The translations under genes and the position numbers were made by a program. The notes beneath the pieces were generated by a model. That model did not search any database and was not told the DNA's origin. It saw only the letters and a program-made list of their open reading frames with translations. A DNA stretch of 64,000 nt. It comes from Formicarius rufipectus. Taxonomy: Eukaryota > Chordata > Aves > Passeriformes > Formicariidae. The stretch covers positions 248,001 to 312,000 of the forward strand of contig VXAU01000760.1 of the NCBI GenBank assembly GCA_013399695.1. Direction: 5' to 3'. Shown here one piece after another: positions 26,159 through 40,079 of this stretch (positions within the stretch are counted from its first letter, which is position 1; every line of letters starts with the position of its first letter).

Positions 26159-29100
26159 GTAAGAAAGGAGCAGTCACAAATAAGACTTTACACAAATAAA
26201 AAATTCATTTCAATCCTACTGCCAATTTCTTCCTGCTTTAAAACAAACAAACAAACAAAACAAAAACACCTCTTGCCCTCAACCTGCCCTGCAAAGTCAC
26301 ACATTTATCAAGGTTTAATAATTCTTTTCATATGAAAAGCTCCAATTGTACGAGATGCTTTTAAAATGGAGCTGTGTGCCTCTTACAGTAAAAATATTGG
26401 TGAGAAGAGGGATGAACATGCAAGTGAGCCCAGGCTGTTTCCTTGCATCTGCACAGGGCTGAGCCCGCTCCGTACTGTGCTGCAACACTGCAGCTCCTGC
26501 TCCCAGCAGGACACAAATCACTGCCCTGTACCCTGCTCTGCACAGTCACTTCCCTGCAGATCTCCACAAGGTCAGCATGGCAGTGCTTCAGCCAGCTCTG
26601 GAAATATATCCCTTCTTCCCACATGAAGGAGAGGAAAATGGTGGGGCTGAGTCAGGAGAAAGGAGCACACAGGGAGGCTGAGCAGCACTTGAGCTCATGG
26701 TGAAACAGAGCTTAGCTGGAAAAGCAAGGCGGAAACACATGATTCTCCACTGTGCTGTGATGCTCTCACCTGTAACCAGCATTTATTTATCTGCCAAATG
26801 CCTGCTGGAAGAGGGAAATTTTATCCCAGTGTTCACTGCAATTATGCCAAAGCATCCTTGACATAGGAAGGTGGCTGGTTTATACAACACTGTGACTGGA
26901 ACGTGGCTTCAACTGTCTAAAACAATGTAGAGCTTACCAAAACATCAAAACCAAAGTCCTACAAGCGTCTCACTTGAAAGGATTCATCCTGATAGTTGGA
27001 ATTGGAGCTGATGCCTAACAAGAGATTGTTTTGGCAGGGCTTTGCTTTTCTGCACTCTGTGCAGAAAATCAATTAGAGGCTTTATTTTCCTTTTTAGAGA
27101 ATAAAAATTCAAATAATGAATAATCTCTCTTTTAGTCAATGCTACCATTCTGAGAGAGATTTGTAATATAGATAAAAACAGATCCAGAAACCACTGACAT
27201 AGGAATAAAACACAACAGCTGTTGTCTTTCAACACTCTGGTTCAACCACGGATTGTATCTACAAAATAGTCCTTGAAGTTAGGACAGCTCTTAAATATTA
27301 CCTTTCCATTTAATGCAATTGAGGAATAAGCATATCTGCCCTTCACTTCCTGTTTAGATTACAAACTCCTCAGAGCTGGCCCAGGCTGCACATTTGCACA
27401 GTGCTCAGTCTATGTGGAATTTTCCTCTTGTAACTTTGGAAGCAGCAACCATGTACAGCAAGGCAATTCTAAAGAGTCTAAATAGTCATGTATATCCCTT
27501 CCATTAAATTGAGTTCTTCAAATAAATTCCTTGTGGCTCCTTTTGAGCACAGTAGCTGCAGAAATTGTTCTTACTGACTTCAAGAATGAAAGGGGAATGG
27601 TCAGGCAATAGGACTACATGATGGTGTTGGTTCCTTCCCATTGAACTGCTCTGGACCATCTACTGGAATAAGAAACTGGAATAAAATGTGGTTAGGGTCT
27701 AATTGCTGGGAACTTTCAACTTCTTCTGAGCAGGTGGGATACCTGAATACCAACTGGACAAAACAATGTATTAATCTGTTGTTTCAGACAGAAAATGTAA
27801 ACAAAGGTACACAAAGATAAACAACTCAAAATATGTTACTTTTGTATTCTAGTTTTCTGCTTTCCAACAGAGAAAGAAATGGATTTACAAAACCTTTAGG
27901 AAATATGTATAAAACACAAACCTCTAGGATATTAAGATTGTGACACACAAAGATAATGCTACCCACTGCATAAGCCATAAAGAATACTTTTCTTCTACTT
28001 AACTGCAACCGCATTATATTTTGCTAAAAATCAAACACAGTTATTCTTTCACTTCTACACCATTGATGAAATAAATGAAGATGGTCATTGATACTTTTGA
28101 AGAACAGTAATATTGGGCACAGTGGTATTTCCTGAAGCTTTGGGCAAAAGTGGACAGACACAGGGCTTTGAAACACCTTCACTTCTTGAGCCTCAGCCCC
28201 AATTGCTGTGAAGCATGATACACACACTTTTTAATATACTTAGTATCCATTAATATGACTTAGTATCCACAAACAAATCAAATATATGAAAAAGTAGCTT
28301 TCTCTGGAAACACAATCTTTTTTGCAATTGACTTCCAAGTCTCATCCACTACTAATTTTTTTAACTTTTAGTTCATATTTTTTCCTACATCAGTAAAAAC
28401 CCCAACTGAATGGCCTTTGGCTCCTAAAGTATCCTATACCACTTCATCCAAACACCCTGTTTTCCAGTTGGGTGTCATCTTCTCTTTCTCCTGATTTTTT
28501 TTTTTTATGGATTCAGAAAGCAAACTACCAGTCCTAGCTATTTTTGTCTAAGTTCTCTGCTCTCTTTAAGAATTCTCTTTATCTTGTCCTGTTAGTGCTT
28601 CAAAAAGCCTATAGGTCTCTACCATCCCAACTTCCATGATATCTGGGCATCTAAACCATGGAGTCTCAGTGTCCCTCCCAACTGAAGTGCTTGTGAGCTG
28701 TCCTTCTGTAACTGCAATATAGGAGGTGTGAGGGAAATATTTTGTTCCTTGGGGGCAGTGTACCAGAAAACAAACAAACAAACAAACAAAACCACCATCA
28801 AATTCAGTACTGTGAGAAATTTTAGACTGAAAAATAGTCAGTCTCACGGTAGAAGTACAGCAACCTGTTAATGGAGCAGTGAGATAAAACAGTCTTCAGA
28901 AATGAAACTAATTCAGGTCTGAGTTGGGAGCTACCAGAACTGCACTGTCTCCCTGTGAGGAGTTCACATGCTGGTCTCCAGCCAGCATGAATTCACACTG
29001 TATGCTAGACACAAGGAAAGTAAAGGACAGTTAAAAACAAACAAACGAACAAAACAAAGAGAAATAAAAATAATACTAATAAAAAATAAAACATAGAAAT

Positions 29101-32100
29101 TAAAAAACCCATAAGCAATCCAAGTAGCTACATGGTATCTTAACTGGGTGATCGGTGGCACCTCAGTGCTACAAAGCCACTTGAGAGATATCCTTCTTAA
29201 ACAGCTGCCAGCTACATTTGCTTCCCTTCAGGAAAAAGGCTGAACAGCACACAAAGCTGTAAGGTTCTTCCATCTCAGCTGAACACACATACCGCAGGAA
29301 TAGGCAATAAAAGTTTTGCATGCCTTACTTTTATTTCTCCTAGTGATCTCTGACACCGACAGTTTCTAATCCGTCTTTCCTCCTACCCAGAAAGTTTTTC
29401 ACTATGTAGACACACACATGTAATCATAGTAATTATCTTCATAAATTGAATAGGTGCCCTTGAAATGGAGAGCTTTCATCTTTGTTTCATTGAACTAGGA
29501 GTTTAGATAAACAACTTCACATACCTTTTAATTTTCTTTAGGCAAACCCTATTCCTTTGCAAAGCTTTTTCTATAGACAACAAAGCTGTGAGGAAGCAGG
29601 CAAAGAATTATGTGTGACTTTTACTTTCTGAGTTTTGTGCTATTTTGAAAAGCCTCAGAGGCATTTCTGGGAAGGAATGAAATAGAAAACAACAACAATA
29701 AAAGATTATAATGTTGTTAAGGACATCTGAAATGACATTGCGCCAATGTTAAGGAAATGTCTGTGTTTCTAACATCTCATCTATTAGGATTGCCACTGAC
29801 AAATTGGCATAACTAAATGGTACTGCAGATGCAGCACTTGCCAGCAAGTCTGTGCACAAACTTTAACCCAATTGAATTGGTTTTGATACAATAGATTTAA
29901 TTAGGCAGACAGAAACTATTGTGTATCCATGAATAAATCCTTGTAATAGTGACTTTACATTGATCTTTTTTTGACACAGGCAAGAATTCAGGTTATGTTA
30001 CATTGTTATAAATCAAATTATAGTGAAAGTCTTAGAGAATTTATCAATGGATATGATTGATTTTTTCAAAAGTACATCTCCAAGGTGTTTGTGCATCTTA
30101 GCTCAAAGTAGTCATCAAAGACAATGTTAGAAATCATTCTGATTTCTTCCTTTGCCTTCTGCTCTACATACTCTTCCCTCAAAAGAAATTGCAGAATTCA
30201 TGGAACCGTACATCAAGAATGCTATGATGTTAGTGCTGAATTACAAACAGTTTGCATCTGATATTCTAGAGTACTTGGTTGTATCTGAGTGTATTTTTTG
30301 GTGCCTTGTGTTTTATGTCACCTCCAGTTTGCGTTTCTCCTGCAAAACTTACATTTTAATCTTGCAGCCCTTCACCTTGCAAGGAAAGAAAACAGATTTC
30401 CAGATCTAGAGTGCCTTTCAATTCACAAAACTCTGCAGATGTACATTATTGTTAATAAAATCCTTATTGTTGTGCTGCCACCATAGGAAACATGTAGGGG
30501 AGCAAGGCAGCAGAAAGGAGCAGAAAGGTTAGAAATACATGGCAGGAGATAAAGGGACACAATTTTCTCAGAGAATAAAAGGTGCATCTCTGTGTGAACT
30601 ATCAGTCCCTCCTGCTGTCACCACAGTGCTGACCTCTGTGCTTTCTTCTCATTGTGAAGAGACCCCAGGTAGGTTGGTGTGGTGCTTCCTTCTGTCTGCA
30701 GGTCTCCCATTGAAAGATTGGCTACCGAAGATGACTCAAAACAGTAGAAATATTTTCCAAAACAACTGGAAAAAAATCTGGGTTAGGAAGCAGAGAATCC
30801 AGTTTCCAGCTCAAGGTTTGGCTGCAGATATAGATTATAGAGGTTTGAAAGATGTCAATAACTATTTTTATCACTTTCGTGGTTAAATTTTTTTGTTATT
30901 ATTTACTAGTTCTAAGGTAAGAGGAAAAAAAACCCCAAACACTTGTCATTACTGTGCTAATACAAATATTGTGGGGAATTTGCTGCTGAGAGAAGAAAGC
31001 TGTGGGCAGCCATAGCCTGTGGACAATGAATGTCCAGGAGAATCAATATTTCCACTTTTCTCTTGTTCATGTTACTCTTCATAGAAAAACAAAAGGTTTA
31101 TTTCCCCAAACACTAAATACTTTGTTTAACTAAGAAGTCCATGGAGTCTTCAAGTAGTTTCTCGGGCCACATACTAGAACTCCAAGTAATCTATTTGCCT
31201 TTACTGTGTCCTGGCTCCACATCTCTGCCTTTGCCAACCACCTTTACTGTCTGTGGGAGTTTTTAATGAGCAGAAGACTCGAGTGTTCTTGTTAAGCCTG
31301 AAAAAGAGCACTTGGCAAGTCCCTGGGTTTTAATGGAGCATGTCTTCCCAACCCTCTACTTCCACTCATTTGGCACATGTTCAGCATGTGGCATTGTTCA
31401 GCATCAAAGCAGTGTTTACTCTGTGCTGAACCAAAATTAGGTGGTACACTGTGATCTCATCCAGGGTGAGGGATTTATGGTGCCAGGTAATGTGCAAAAA
31501 CAGGATTAATGACAAGACTGGAAACCTTACAAAGCAAAGAGACAGGATGAGTTGAAAATGAAGGAAAAGAGAGAATGTGTTGGAAAAGACTGGGGGGTCT
31601 ACTCCAGAATATTGAAACTGGATCACCAATGCCTTAACTATATTTACAATTTTGCTGTCTTAGAAATTATAAAAACAGTTCCTTCTCCAGACTTCTATTC
31701 CTTATCCATATCTCTAGAGGGGATGATGATTATTTAGCTATTAGGAGAAGGCATTTTGCTGAGAAGCTCAGCACGTTACACTTATCTCAGCAATGGCTTA
31801 TTCCAAACAAAATATATTCTTCAGGTTGGGCCATTTTACACATTCCACATTCAGCAGCCTCACTCTGACAAGCTGTACATAGCAGCCTCACATGAGCCAG
31901 GGAAAGGGATCTTGACTCCTGGATCTTCTTCCACATGAATGGAACAGGATTCACAGAAAATGTGCTTGTTACAGCAATGGCATGGAAGGGGACAAATGTG
32001 GAAAGCTTTTCAAGCTCATGTTATGCTCTAACCTCTCTAACTCACATAGTCACATCATTCCTTTATGCACTGTGTGCTGTATTAACCTTGCAGTCATAGA

Positions 32101-34496
32101 GATAAGCAATAAGCCAGTGAAGGAAATATTTACAGTCTGCTCTAACTCTACATTAGGAGTTCTAATGGCTCCAGATGTATGCCATGTCAAGGACAAAGAT
32201 AGGAGTATGTGAACATTCCACACTTTGGGTTTAAAATGAATCAAATTAAAATTTATCCCTATTTTATGACTTACTGTCATGTAGAGTATGTAAGAGAAAA
32301 AATAATGCCTCACATCAACTCCATTGAAGACGTTATTAAAGCCTTTTCCTTTCCTTACAGACATGCTTTTCTTTTGTTTATAAAACAATGGTTACAGACA
32401 GCACTTGCAATAAAAATGTCACCCTCTGTAGTAAGTTACAACTCTTTAACTACCCTAAATACCAGCAGTTACAATTTTCACAGTCACTGAATTCCATAAA
32501 TACTTTATAAGTTTTCCTATGTATTTCCAAGATATACGGTCTCTATGAAGTTTGTCACAAATTTCTAACACTAACAATTGTTACAAACTAATGTTTGTGG
32601 ATATATGTGTGGATACACAAATAATTAATTTCAAGGCTATAAATGGTTTCACTGTTTTTCTTAAAAAAAATAAAATTATAAGCTTGCTATCTTATTAGTT
32701 GCAGTGAAAACAAACATGATACACTGTCTTTTCCTTTGACATTTGTTTTTGTGCACACCATTCAGGACAATGAAGGTACAGTCAGCCTGGTTGGAAGAAA
32801 ATTACGGAGGCTACCTTACTCTCTAACAGATGTATTAAAATTTCTGTCCCAAAACAGACTAGATCAATTTTGTCTGGTTATGCAGGTAGACAACTAAGAT
32901 TCAAGAGGTTTTAAATATGATGGAGAAACACACCTCAGTCAGGCCAGAGACTCCAGTTTTGGAGGCTGTTTTCCCAGAGTCCAACAGCATGCATTGACGT
33001 TCTTGCTTTAGGTGCTGACACGACTTGCTCTGATGCTACATTTTACACATTAGTCTCTACTGTAGTCATGAAAGATTAAAATGCTGATCAACACATTGAG
33101 AATGGTGGGAAAATCACTAAGTTTCTCTTTGCATGTGACAATAGTTTTGTAGCTATATACCAAAATAATGACCCACTGCTATCCCAGCTTGAAGATGAAA
33201 TAATTACAGGGATAAATATGATCTCTAAATAATCAAAACACTATCAAGACAAGCACAACTCCTTCGTTTACTTTTACAGTGAGGAGATTTAACTGTCTCA
33301 TCAACAGTGCCAGCTACTAAAGCAAATGTTCTGACAAAAATTGGAGATGTAAAGTCCTGCAAAGATTGTATTTTTCTTCTGAGTTGAGGCCTGATCAGAG
33401 CAACTTCATGAGAATATTGGTCGTGCAAATGAGCTACTGTCAAACAGATTGGCTTTCATCAAACCACAATTTACTGATGTTTCTGGCATGCAGCTTTTAT
33501 GCACTCCAGGAATCTCATGTGAAAGAAAAAGGAAACCATATGTTTTGATTCACCTTCAGTTCTCCCTGCCATATGAGCTTGTGTTCCAGTGACAAAATGC
33601 TCCTAATGAACAGGATGTGTTGAAATTGCTCTGCAAAAGTGGGTCAAAAGTAAAACCCATTTAAAGACTAAATAGCTGTATTAATAAAAACATTGCAGTT
33701 CTGACTGAGATAATGAATTTTGTTTGATTCCATAGCATGGATTTCCATAAATATACTTCAGGCTCGAAAAATTAATTTTGCTTTTTTTTTGTTATGCAGG
33801 TTTGAACAGAGATCAAATGAAAGAAACACATCTTGGGGATGTCAGGAACTTATTTTAAATGCTGTTTTACCAATAGCTGAAAGGCAACTACATTTCAGAT
33901 AGCCTAGAAAAGATTGTTTTCAATTAATAAAATAATAGCTTTTTTTTTTACAAGTAGTAGGTGAGATTGCCTCCTAATTTCACTTTTTTTCCCCCTTCTC
34001 TCTCAGAAAATTGAAAAGCAGAGATTAGACTTTATCAAAGGCTTGACATAAACTGGTAGCACATACACATTTCTGAGGCAGAACATAAAATGAACCTATA
34101 TCCTTAAATTCTAACACTACAGAAATCAGCAGCACATCTCTGTACTGTACTAAGAAAAAAAAACCTAAGTGTCTTTCCTGAGTAATACATACATTTCTGT
34201 AAAAGATTTGCAGTTAAATCTCTGGCTACTCTCTCTGTTTAAGAAAATAAAATAGCACTAGGATCATTTCATATTTCTCACACTGCACCAATACAGTAGA
34301 AAATGAATTTGTTAGTGACTGCCCAGCTATCTAGAAGGGTTTTGCCTTATGCTATTCAGTGCTGCACTTTCACTTTCTAGTCTCAGAAACATCTTTCTCA
34401 CTTCTAGTCTAGAATTTGAAAGAATTTGCTTTTAAGAAGTCGTACCTATTTTTAACACTGTTCTATGAACTTGGCTTGGGTTTGGGTTCAGGGTCT
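26159..34496. other. Long unique non-coding stretch
   Basis: No supported gene. It contains short (AAAC)n runs at about 26243-26265, 28771-28792 and 29036-29056. The open frames at 28566-28847 and 30539-30886 lack splice context and known motifs. A stretch at about 29800-30060 with homeobox-like AT motifs could be regulatory but is untested. Confidence 0.55.
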
Positions 34497-34576
34497 TTTC
34501 TGGTTTTTTTGGGGTGTTTTGTTTGTTTGTGTTTTTTTTTGGTTTTGTTTTGGTTGGTTTTGGTTTTTTTTTCAAG
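34497..34576. repeat. T/G-rich low-complexity tract
   Basis: About 80 bp made of T-runs broken by GG, GGGG and GTTTG units. It resembles the tract at 17955-18042. No mobile element is visible around it. Confidence 0.75.
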
Positions 34577-36373
34577 TGAAAATACACAGTGAGAAAAACA
34601 ATATATAATTGCCTATATAATTGTAGTCTTTAAAAGCACTGTTTCTGACTGCTTTTTTTTACAGCTTCTGTACTGCTCCTCCACTTCTTCTGCAACACAA
34701 TTGTCATTTCACTGCACAACCAGATGTTTTCTCCCCAAAAAGCATTGAACTGTAGGATGTCTCCAAACCAGTGTAGTTTGAGTGGTTCAGCATTTTGGTA
34801 CCTGGACTTACACTGGCAGTTGCACTTTGGAGTAGACTGGAACATCAAATGCAGCACAGCAGCTCTACTGCTTCAGCTCAAGTTCATTAGAACTTGCATC
34901 TGACTTCCCTGGGAATTCAAGATCAGAGCCTTTATTCCCCAACAGAAATATGACAGAGGCTCCCATCTGTTTGCTTATGATGCAGTAATTACTCCTCACT
35001 CTTTTACATACCCTTGTAGAGCATAACAAGCTTGTACAAACAGCAGGAAATATTCTTTGCTCTAAACAATGCTTCTTTTACCAGTTCAGCTTAAGGGAAA
35101 CACTTTAGCATAAGCAAGTGACATATATAGATACTCAAGGATCGGATCTGCAGAACAGATGCAATGCTGGTGTTCACTTGTCAGGTTTATTCAAGGCACA
35201 TTAAAAAAAATAGAAATTCTCCCATTTACTCATTTGTAAATTCAATGACAGTCATAGTTTAAAGTCTCCAACAGATTTCTCAAAGAAAAAAAAAAAGGTG
35301 ATTGCAAACACTAACTGGTTTTTAACTCACTAACTGGAGGTATTTCTTTAGGTAGGCTTGATTGATTTTCTGAGTGTGGTTAGAAAAGCTTTGCTTTCAA
35401 ATTCTCAAGAGAGACAACAGAAGAAAATGGCAGCACCAGAAAAAAAACAAATTACAAAGAAATGAAAATAGGCTCATGTGATTGAAATTGGTCTGATTTT
35501 TCTTTGCTGCCACTGAGGTGAAGGAATACTCGAACCTGTTCCTCCTGGTAAGGAGAAGTCACAGTATTCACATTTTTATGTGGAAAGGCAGCATTTTTCT
35601 TCTCAAAGATCAACATACTTTATAAAAAAGGTCTGGTTAGGACAAAGGAAGAATTATGTTAATTCCTTTCTAGGGACAAATACACAGTAATAAACAAGAA
35701 CAAAGACAAAACCCTGATCTGACATCTGCTAATTAGTCAAGCTCTAGTACCACACAAATTGCAACTCTGGGGCAGTAACTTCCTTGTTCAACACCACATT
35801 TTCTGACTATCACTTGTGAATAGCAAATCAAGCACTCCCTTAACATAGAAAGAAATGTCCTCTTGACAGTATCCAGGCTTACAGCCTGCGCAAAAAGGTC
35901 TCACAAATGTACCAGCTTTAATGCCAGAACTGTTCTTATCCTACTGAACACTAAGAATATCTTTGGTGTTCCTCCCACTCTCTGGGGAGTTTGCTGGAAT
36001 TCATTTATAACAACTAAGGAGTTTATTTCCACCAGGTACAACAAATTTTATCCCACTCCAAAGCAAAAGCATTGTACCTAATAAAAGTAGTTACAGAAGG
36101 AAAGGTAGGGAGGATTTCAATGAAATAAAACTGACTGCAATAAACCTGAGTACCTTTTATGTGGCAAATATCTCCAGTGTACAGTACTATAGTGCTCACA
36201 GAACAGGAAGGAAAGAATCCAGCTGAAAATACAGAAGGAAGAATATCTTCTACTTACTGGAAATAACGGCTAGAGACAAAACTATCATAACATGCCTTAC
36301 TGTTTATATCTTTACTCAGAAATTTGAATATCCAGTTTTCTATCAGGTATGCACATAAAACGCTTGAATTCTT
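34577..36373. other. Unique non-coding stretch
   Basis: No gene or family recognised. AT-rich up to the start of the CR1 copy at 36374. Confidence 0.5.
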
Positions 36374-36635
36374 CAATTCATTGAATGGCCTAGGTTGAGA
36401 AAGACCTTTAAGATCATCGAGTCCAACCATTAACCCAGCATTGCCAAGTCCACCACTAACCCATGTCCCTGAACATCACATCTACACATCTTTTAGAAAG
36501 CTCCTGGGATGGCAACTGTACCACTTCCTTAGGCAGTCTGTTTCAATGCTTGACAACCCCTTTGGTGGAATTTTTTCCCTCATATCCAATCTAAACCTCC
36601 CCTGGCACTACCCAAGGCTGCTTCCTCTTGTCCTC

Positions 36636-36872
36636 TCATTTGTCACTTGGGAGAAGAGGCCAATCCCCACTTGGGTACAGACCCCTTTCATTGCGGTTGT
36701 AGAGAGAGAAACAGTCTCCACTGAGCCTCCTTTTCTTCAGGGTAAACACCCTCAGCTGCTCCTCATCAGACTTGTGCCACAGACCCTCCCCCAGCTCCCT
36801 TGACCTTCTCTGAAGATTCTCAAGCCCCTCAATGTCTTTCCTCAATGTAGTGAGGGGCTCAGAACTGGACAT
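36636..36872 (-). pseudogene. CR1 ORF2 C-terminal remnant
   Basis: This minus-strand frame shows the CR1 ORF2 tail: LENLQRRSREL, then LWHKSDEEQLRVF, then TLKKRRLSGDCFSLYN. That matches the family's pattern of an LQRR block, a KSYEERL-like block and an L-EKRRLRGDLI block. It lies inside the CR1 copy at 36374-37367 and is separated from the next fragment by a frame break. It is a remnant, not a functional gene. Confidence 0.85.
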
Positions 36873-37057
36873 GGGATTTGGGGTGTGACCTCACCAGTGC
36901 TAAGTACAGAGAAACAATCACTGCCCTGGTCCTGCTTTACACATTCCTGCTGATACAGACCAGGAATCCATTGGCCTTCTTGGCAAGACCTGGCATTTGG
37001 CCATGGTGAACCTCCTACAGTTGACCTTGTCCCATCAATCCAGTCTGTCCAGATCTC

Positions 37058-37367
37058 TCAGCAGAACCCGTCTGCCCTCCAGCAAACACTCCTGCCCGGT
37101 TTGGTGCCATCTGCACTGAACTCACCGAGGGTGCACTGAATACCCTCCTCCAGGTTGTCCATAAAGCTGTGAAGCAGAACTGATCCCAGTCCTGAACACT
37201 GGTGTACAGCTTCTACTGACCACACACCACCGATTCTATTCCCATTCCCCACCACTCTCTGGGCCTGACCATCCAGACAGTTTTTCACCCAGTGAAGAAC
37301 ATGCCTGTGCAGGCCATGAGCAGCCAGTTTCTCCAGGAGAATGCTGAAGGAAACACTGCCAGATTCA
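37058..37367 (-). pseudogene. CR1 ORF2 reverse-transcriptase remnant
   Basis: The minus-strand frame reads ILLEKLAAHGLHRHVLHWVK, NCLDGQAQRVV and then a degraded GSVLLHSFMDNLEEGIQCTL. This is the palm region of CR1 reverse transcriptase around the SGVPQGSVLGP and FINDLD positions. The FADD catalytic motif is damaged: the frame reads EFSADGTK where the family has KFADDTK. The copy is therefore dead. The element is truncated upstream at about 37367. Confidence 0.85.
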
Positions 37368-40079
37368 TGGTAATCGTCATCATTCATCACCATGTATCAG
37401 GAAATTTGAGATTTTTTTTAGCCAATTGTACTCTGCAGCATACAGAAACTTTGTGCTATTAATCCCCTTCTGCTTCAACACCACTCATTCATTATTGGTT
37501 GATGGAATTCTTCAGACCAAGCAGTGAATGTGAAAAAGTTGACCACCAGGTACTTTGTGTAAGAACAGTGAAGCAGCCTTTTTGGTTTTGGTATTTGAAA
37601 CAGAATTATTTATATCAGCTTTCATACTTTGTTCCTGTGAGAATCCAGTCTTCAGCCAAATTCTTTATTAGAATTGTATGATAACAAGATAAAAACTGGT
37701 TGAAAGAGGAGCCAGCTGAATGAAGACAAGAAAGGGAGAATCACCAATGCCGGAAAGCAAGGATCAGACAATGGTTATGGAAAGAAACTGAGATACATCA
37801 CTGAATGAAACTTAGCTCCTGAACTCTGGTAAGTTTGGCTTATGTGTTATTTTTCCTTATTTAATAATAGGATTACACAAAAAAAATTGAAACACTGCAG
37901 AGAAAAAAAATAAGAAGCCACGTAATTTGTATGACACTTCAAGAGCATAAAGTATACAAAACACTGCAATATATTTCCATTTCCATTATTACTAACAAAA
38001 TAATCAGACGCAGCTAACCACAAAAAGGAAAACATCAATCTATCTAAGCAATCTCCAATACACACGCAGTGAATATAGAAAGACCTAGATTTGTGACATC
38101 CCAAAGTTTCAGTCTGCTGCTTCAAACAGAGCATCCTACCCTGCACTGTCAGTGTTCTAGTACACGTTGCTTCAGTGCCATCGAAAGCTCTGCTGCCTCC
38201 TGTGGGGATCCCCAGGAAAACAGCAGGTGCATCTCAGGAGGTGAGATCGGTGCCTAACATCTTAATTAAACGGAACAGCTTCTAGTGCTTGCTATTCAAA
38301 GCGGGGGAGGGAGGGGAACAGTCAAAAAGCAAAACAAACCACCAAAAACCAAAAATAAAAAAAAACAAAATGGTAGGATTCAACAAAGGCAATCTCATTA
38401 CTTAATTACTAACAGAGCCCTTTGCATATATATAACCTTCTTGGGTCTGGGAATATTGAATAGGTTAAAGTATTAAAAATTAAGACTTAGGTAACCAGTA
38501 TCCTAAAAACTGTTCTGCAGCAACTCTGTAGCACAGCAAGGTTATTTGCTGAGGGCTGAGATCAAACTTCAGTTTGTTTCACCACTGCTCAGCAACCTTA
38601 AGAGGATAGAGGAATTATTGACCATTGTTTAACATTTTGTTCATTTCTAATCCAGCTGTTATTACAGCAAGTTTGCTTTATATGCCTCAGCTATACACTA
38701 TTATTTCCACTCATGAAGCTTTTAACAGCTTAATCTCACAGTTTGATACAGTTCTTTTTAACCCTCCAAAAAAAACATTTCATCCCATCACGTGTTTTCC
38801 TCTGTCAGTTCTCTCATCTCAGTGTCACAATCATGCATTGCAGCAGACTGTTCTCATAGTAAAATCACTGTACTGAGGTCAAGTGAAACCCAGACTCACC
38901 CCATTGTTGTAATCTTAATAAGCAAATACATTTAAGAAGACATATCTTTTAACACTGCTATTTCAGTGAGAAGATCATGACAAACTGTGATGATGGGTCT
39001 TCATATCCAATAATCAAATGCAGAGCCAGATCCAACTTTCTTCTACATATTGATATCACTCAGTACAGTGTTTGTAGTTTACCTGCTGTTCTAGAAACGC
39101 CTCCTTCTGCATCAGAGCAGACCCCGCTGGAAGACAGGCTGGAAACTACTGATTGCTTTCATTTTAATTACAAATTTGCAAATTCATTTTCCTACTTGGA
39201 ATTTTTTATCATTCAGGCAAAGAAGAGGGAGGGGGAAAATTCTCTGATTTAAGTGACTCATTATTGTTTTCCCAGCAAGTAGTGCCTGCTGCAAATCAAT
39301 TGCTTGTAGATATAGTACACACTGAAGTTTGCAATACAAGCCTTTTGGCAAGCTCATATTAATTAACTTGGAGAAGGCAAGATTCATTCTATAAAGTTTC
39401 TTAAATGTAATGAAAGTGTATTACAGCTATTAGTGAGGTCCACAATGTCTGTGGATCAGGTATTGTGGCAGACATGTGGAGCACACTCGCCAAGAAAGAC
39501 ACAGTATTTTCTGAAGTCAACTATGAACAGTAAATAAAGTTAATTATAATCACCATAATGATCACTTCTAACTGTAAGCCCAACGATTGCATTATTTTTC
39601 ACTTACAACTGCACTGATGCATTTTGGTCCCCTACTGTAATATAGTAATGAAAATACTTTGGGAGAAAAATAATTTAAATAGTTGGTATAGCAACCTAAG
39701 CCTCTAGGCAGAAGCACTCACTCTAAATCCCTGGTAAGTAATTGAATGAAAATTGAATGAAAAACTGTCGACAATGGAAAACTTTGTTGACTCCTGTTGT
39801 GTTATGTAAACTAGGACAGAGGGCATTTAAGAGACCCCTACGTATTTCCAAAATACCAGACAGAGAAATATTCAAAACATAAATAGGGAATGGAAGACAC
39901 AGCCTAAGGGTCACTGCTGTGGTACAAAAGGTGAAACTCATCAGACCTGTGCATCCTTTCCCTTACTGCTGATGAGGAAACTAGTAGAGATGAGCCTCAT
40001 GAAATAACACAAATATCTCTCTAATATTCTTATACAAGAGGTGTATTGGGCTTGTGTGGCTCCTGTGAGAAACTGCTAG
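37368..40079. other. Unique non-coding stretch
   Basis: No gene recognised. It has an A-rich run at about 38333-38372 and octamer-like ATTTGCAAAT text near 39173. Nothing else is supported. Confidence 0.5.

Larger units (their letters stand above)
36374..37367 (-). mobile_element. CR1 retrotransposon, 5'-truncated copy with part of ORF2
   Basis: Read on the minus strand, the copy begins within the reverse-transcriptase ORF and runs to the CR1 3' end at about 36374, where the antisense GGTTGAGAAAGACC, AAGATCATCGAGTCCAACC and TTAACCCAGCATTGCCAAG series is clear. It is the longest CR1 copy in the window, about 1 kb. Near 36988 the usual order is broken: GGCCTTCTTGGCAAG jumps to ACCTGGCATTTGGCC, consistent with an internal deletion. 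The reading frame is disrupted, so the copy is inactive. Confidence 0.92.

Noticed and set aside
30539..30886. 115-residue plus-strand open frame
   Set aside because: No splice or start context, no known motif; composition is that of chance frames.
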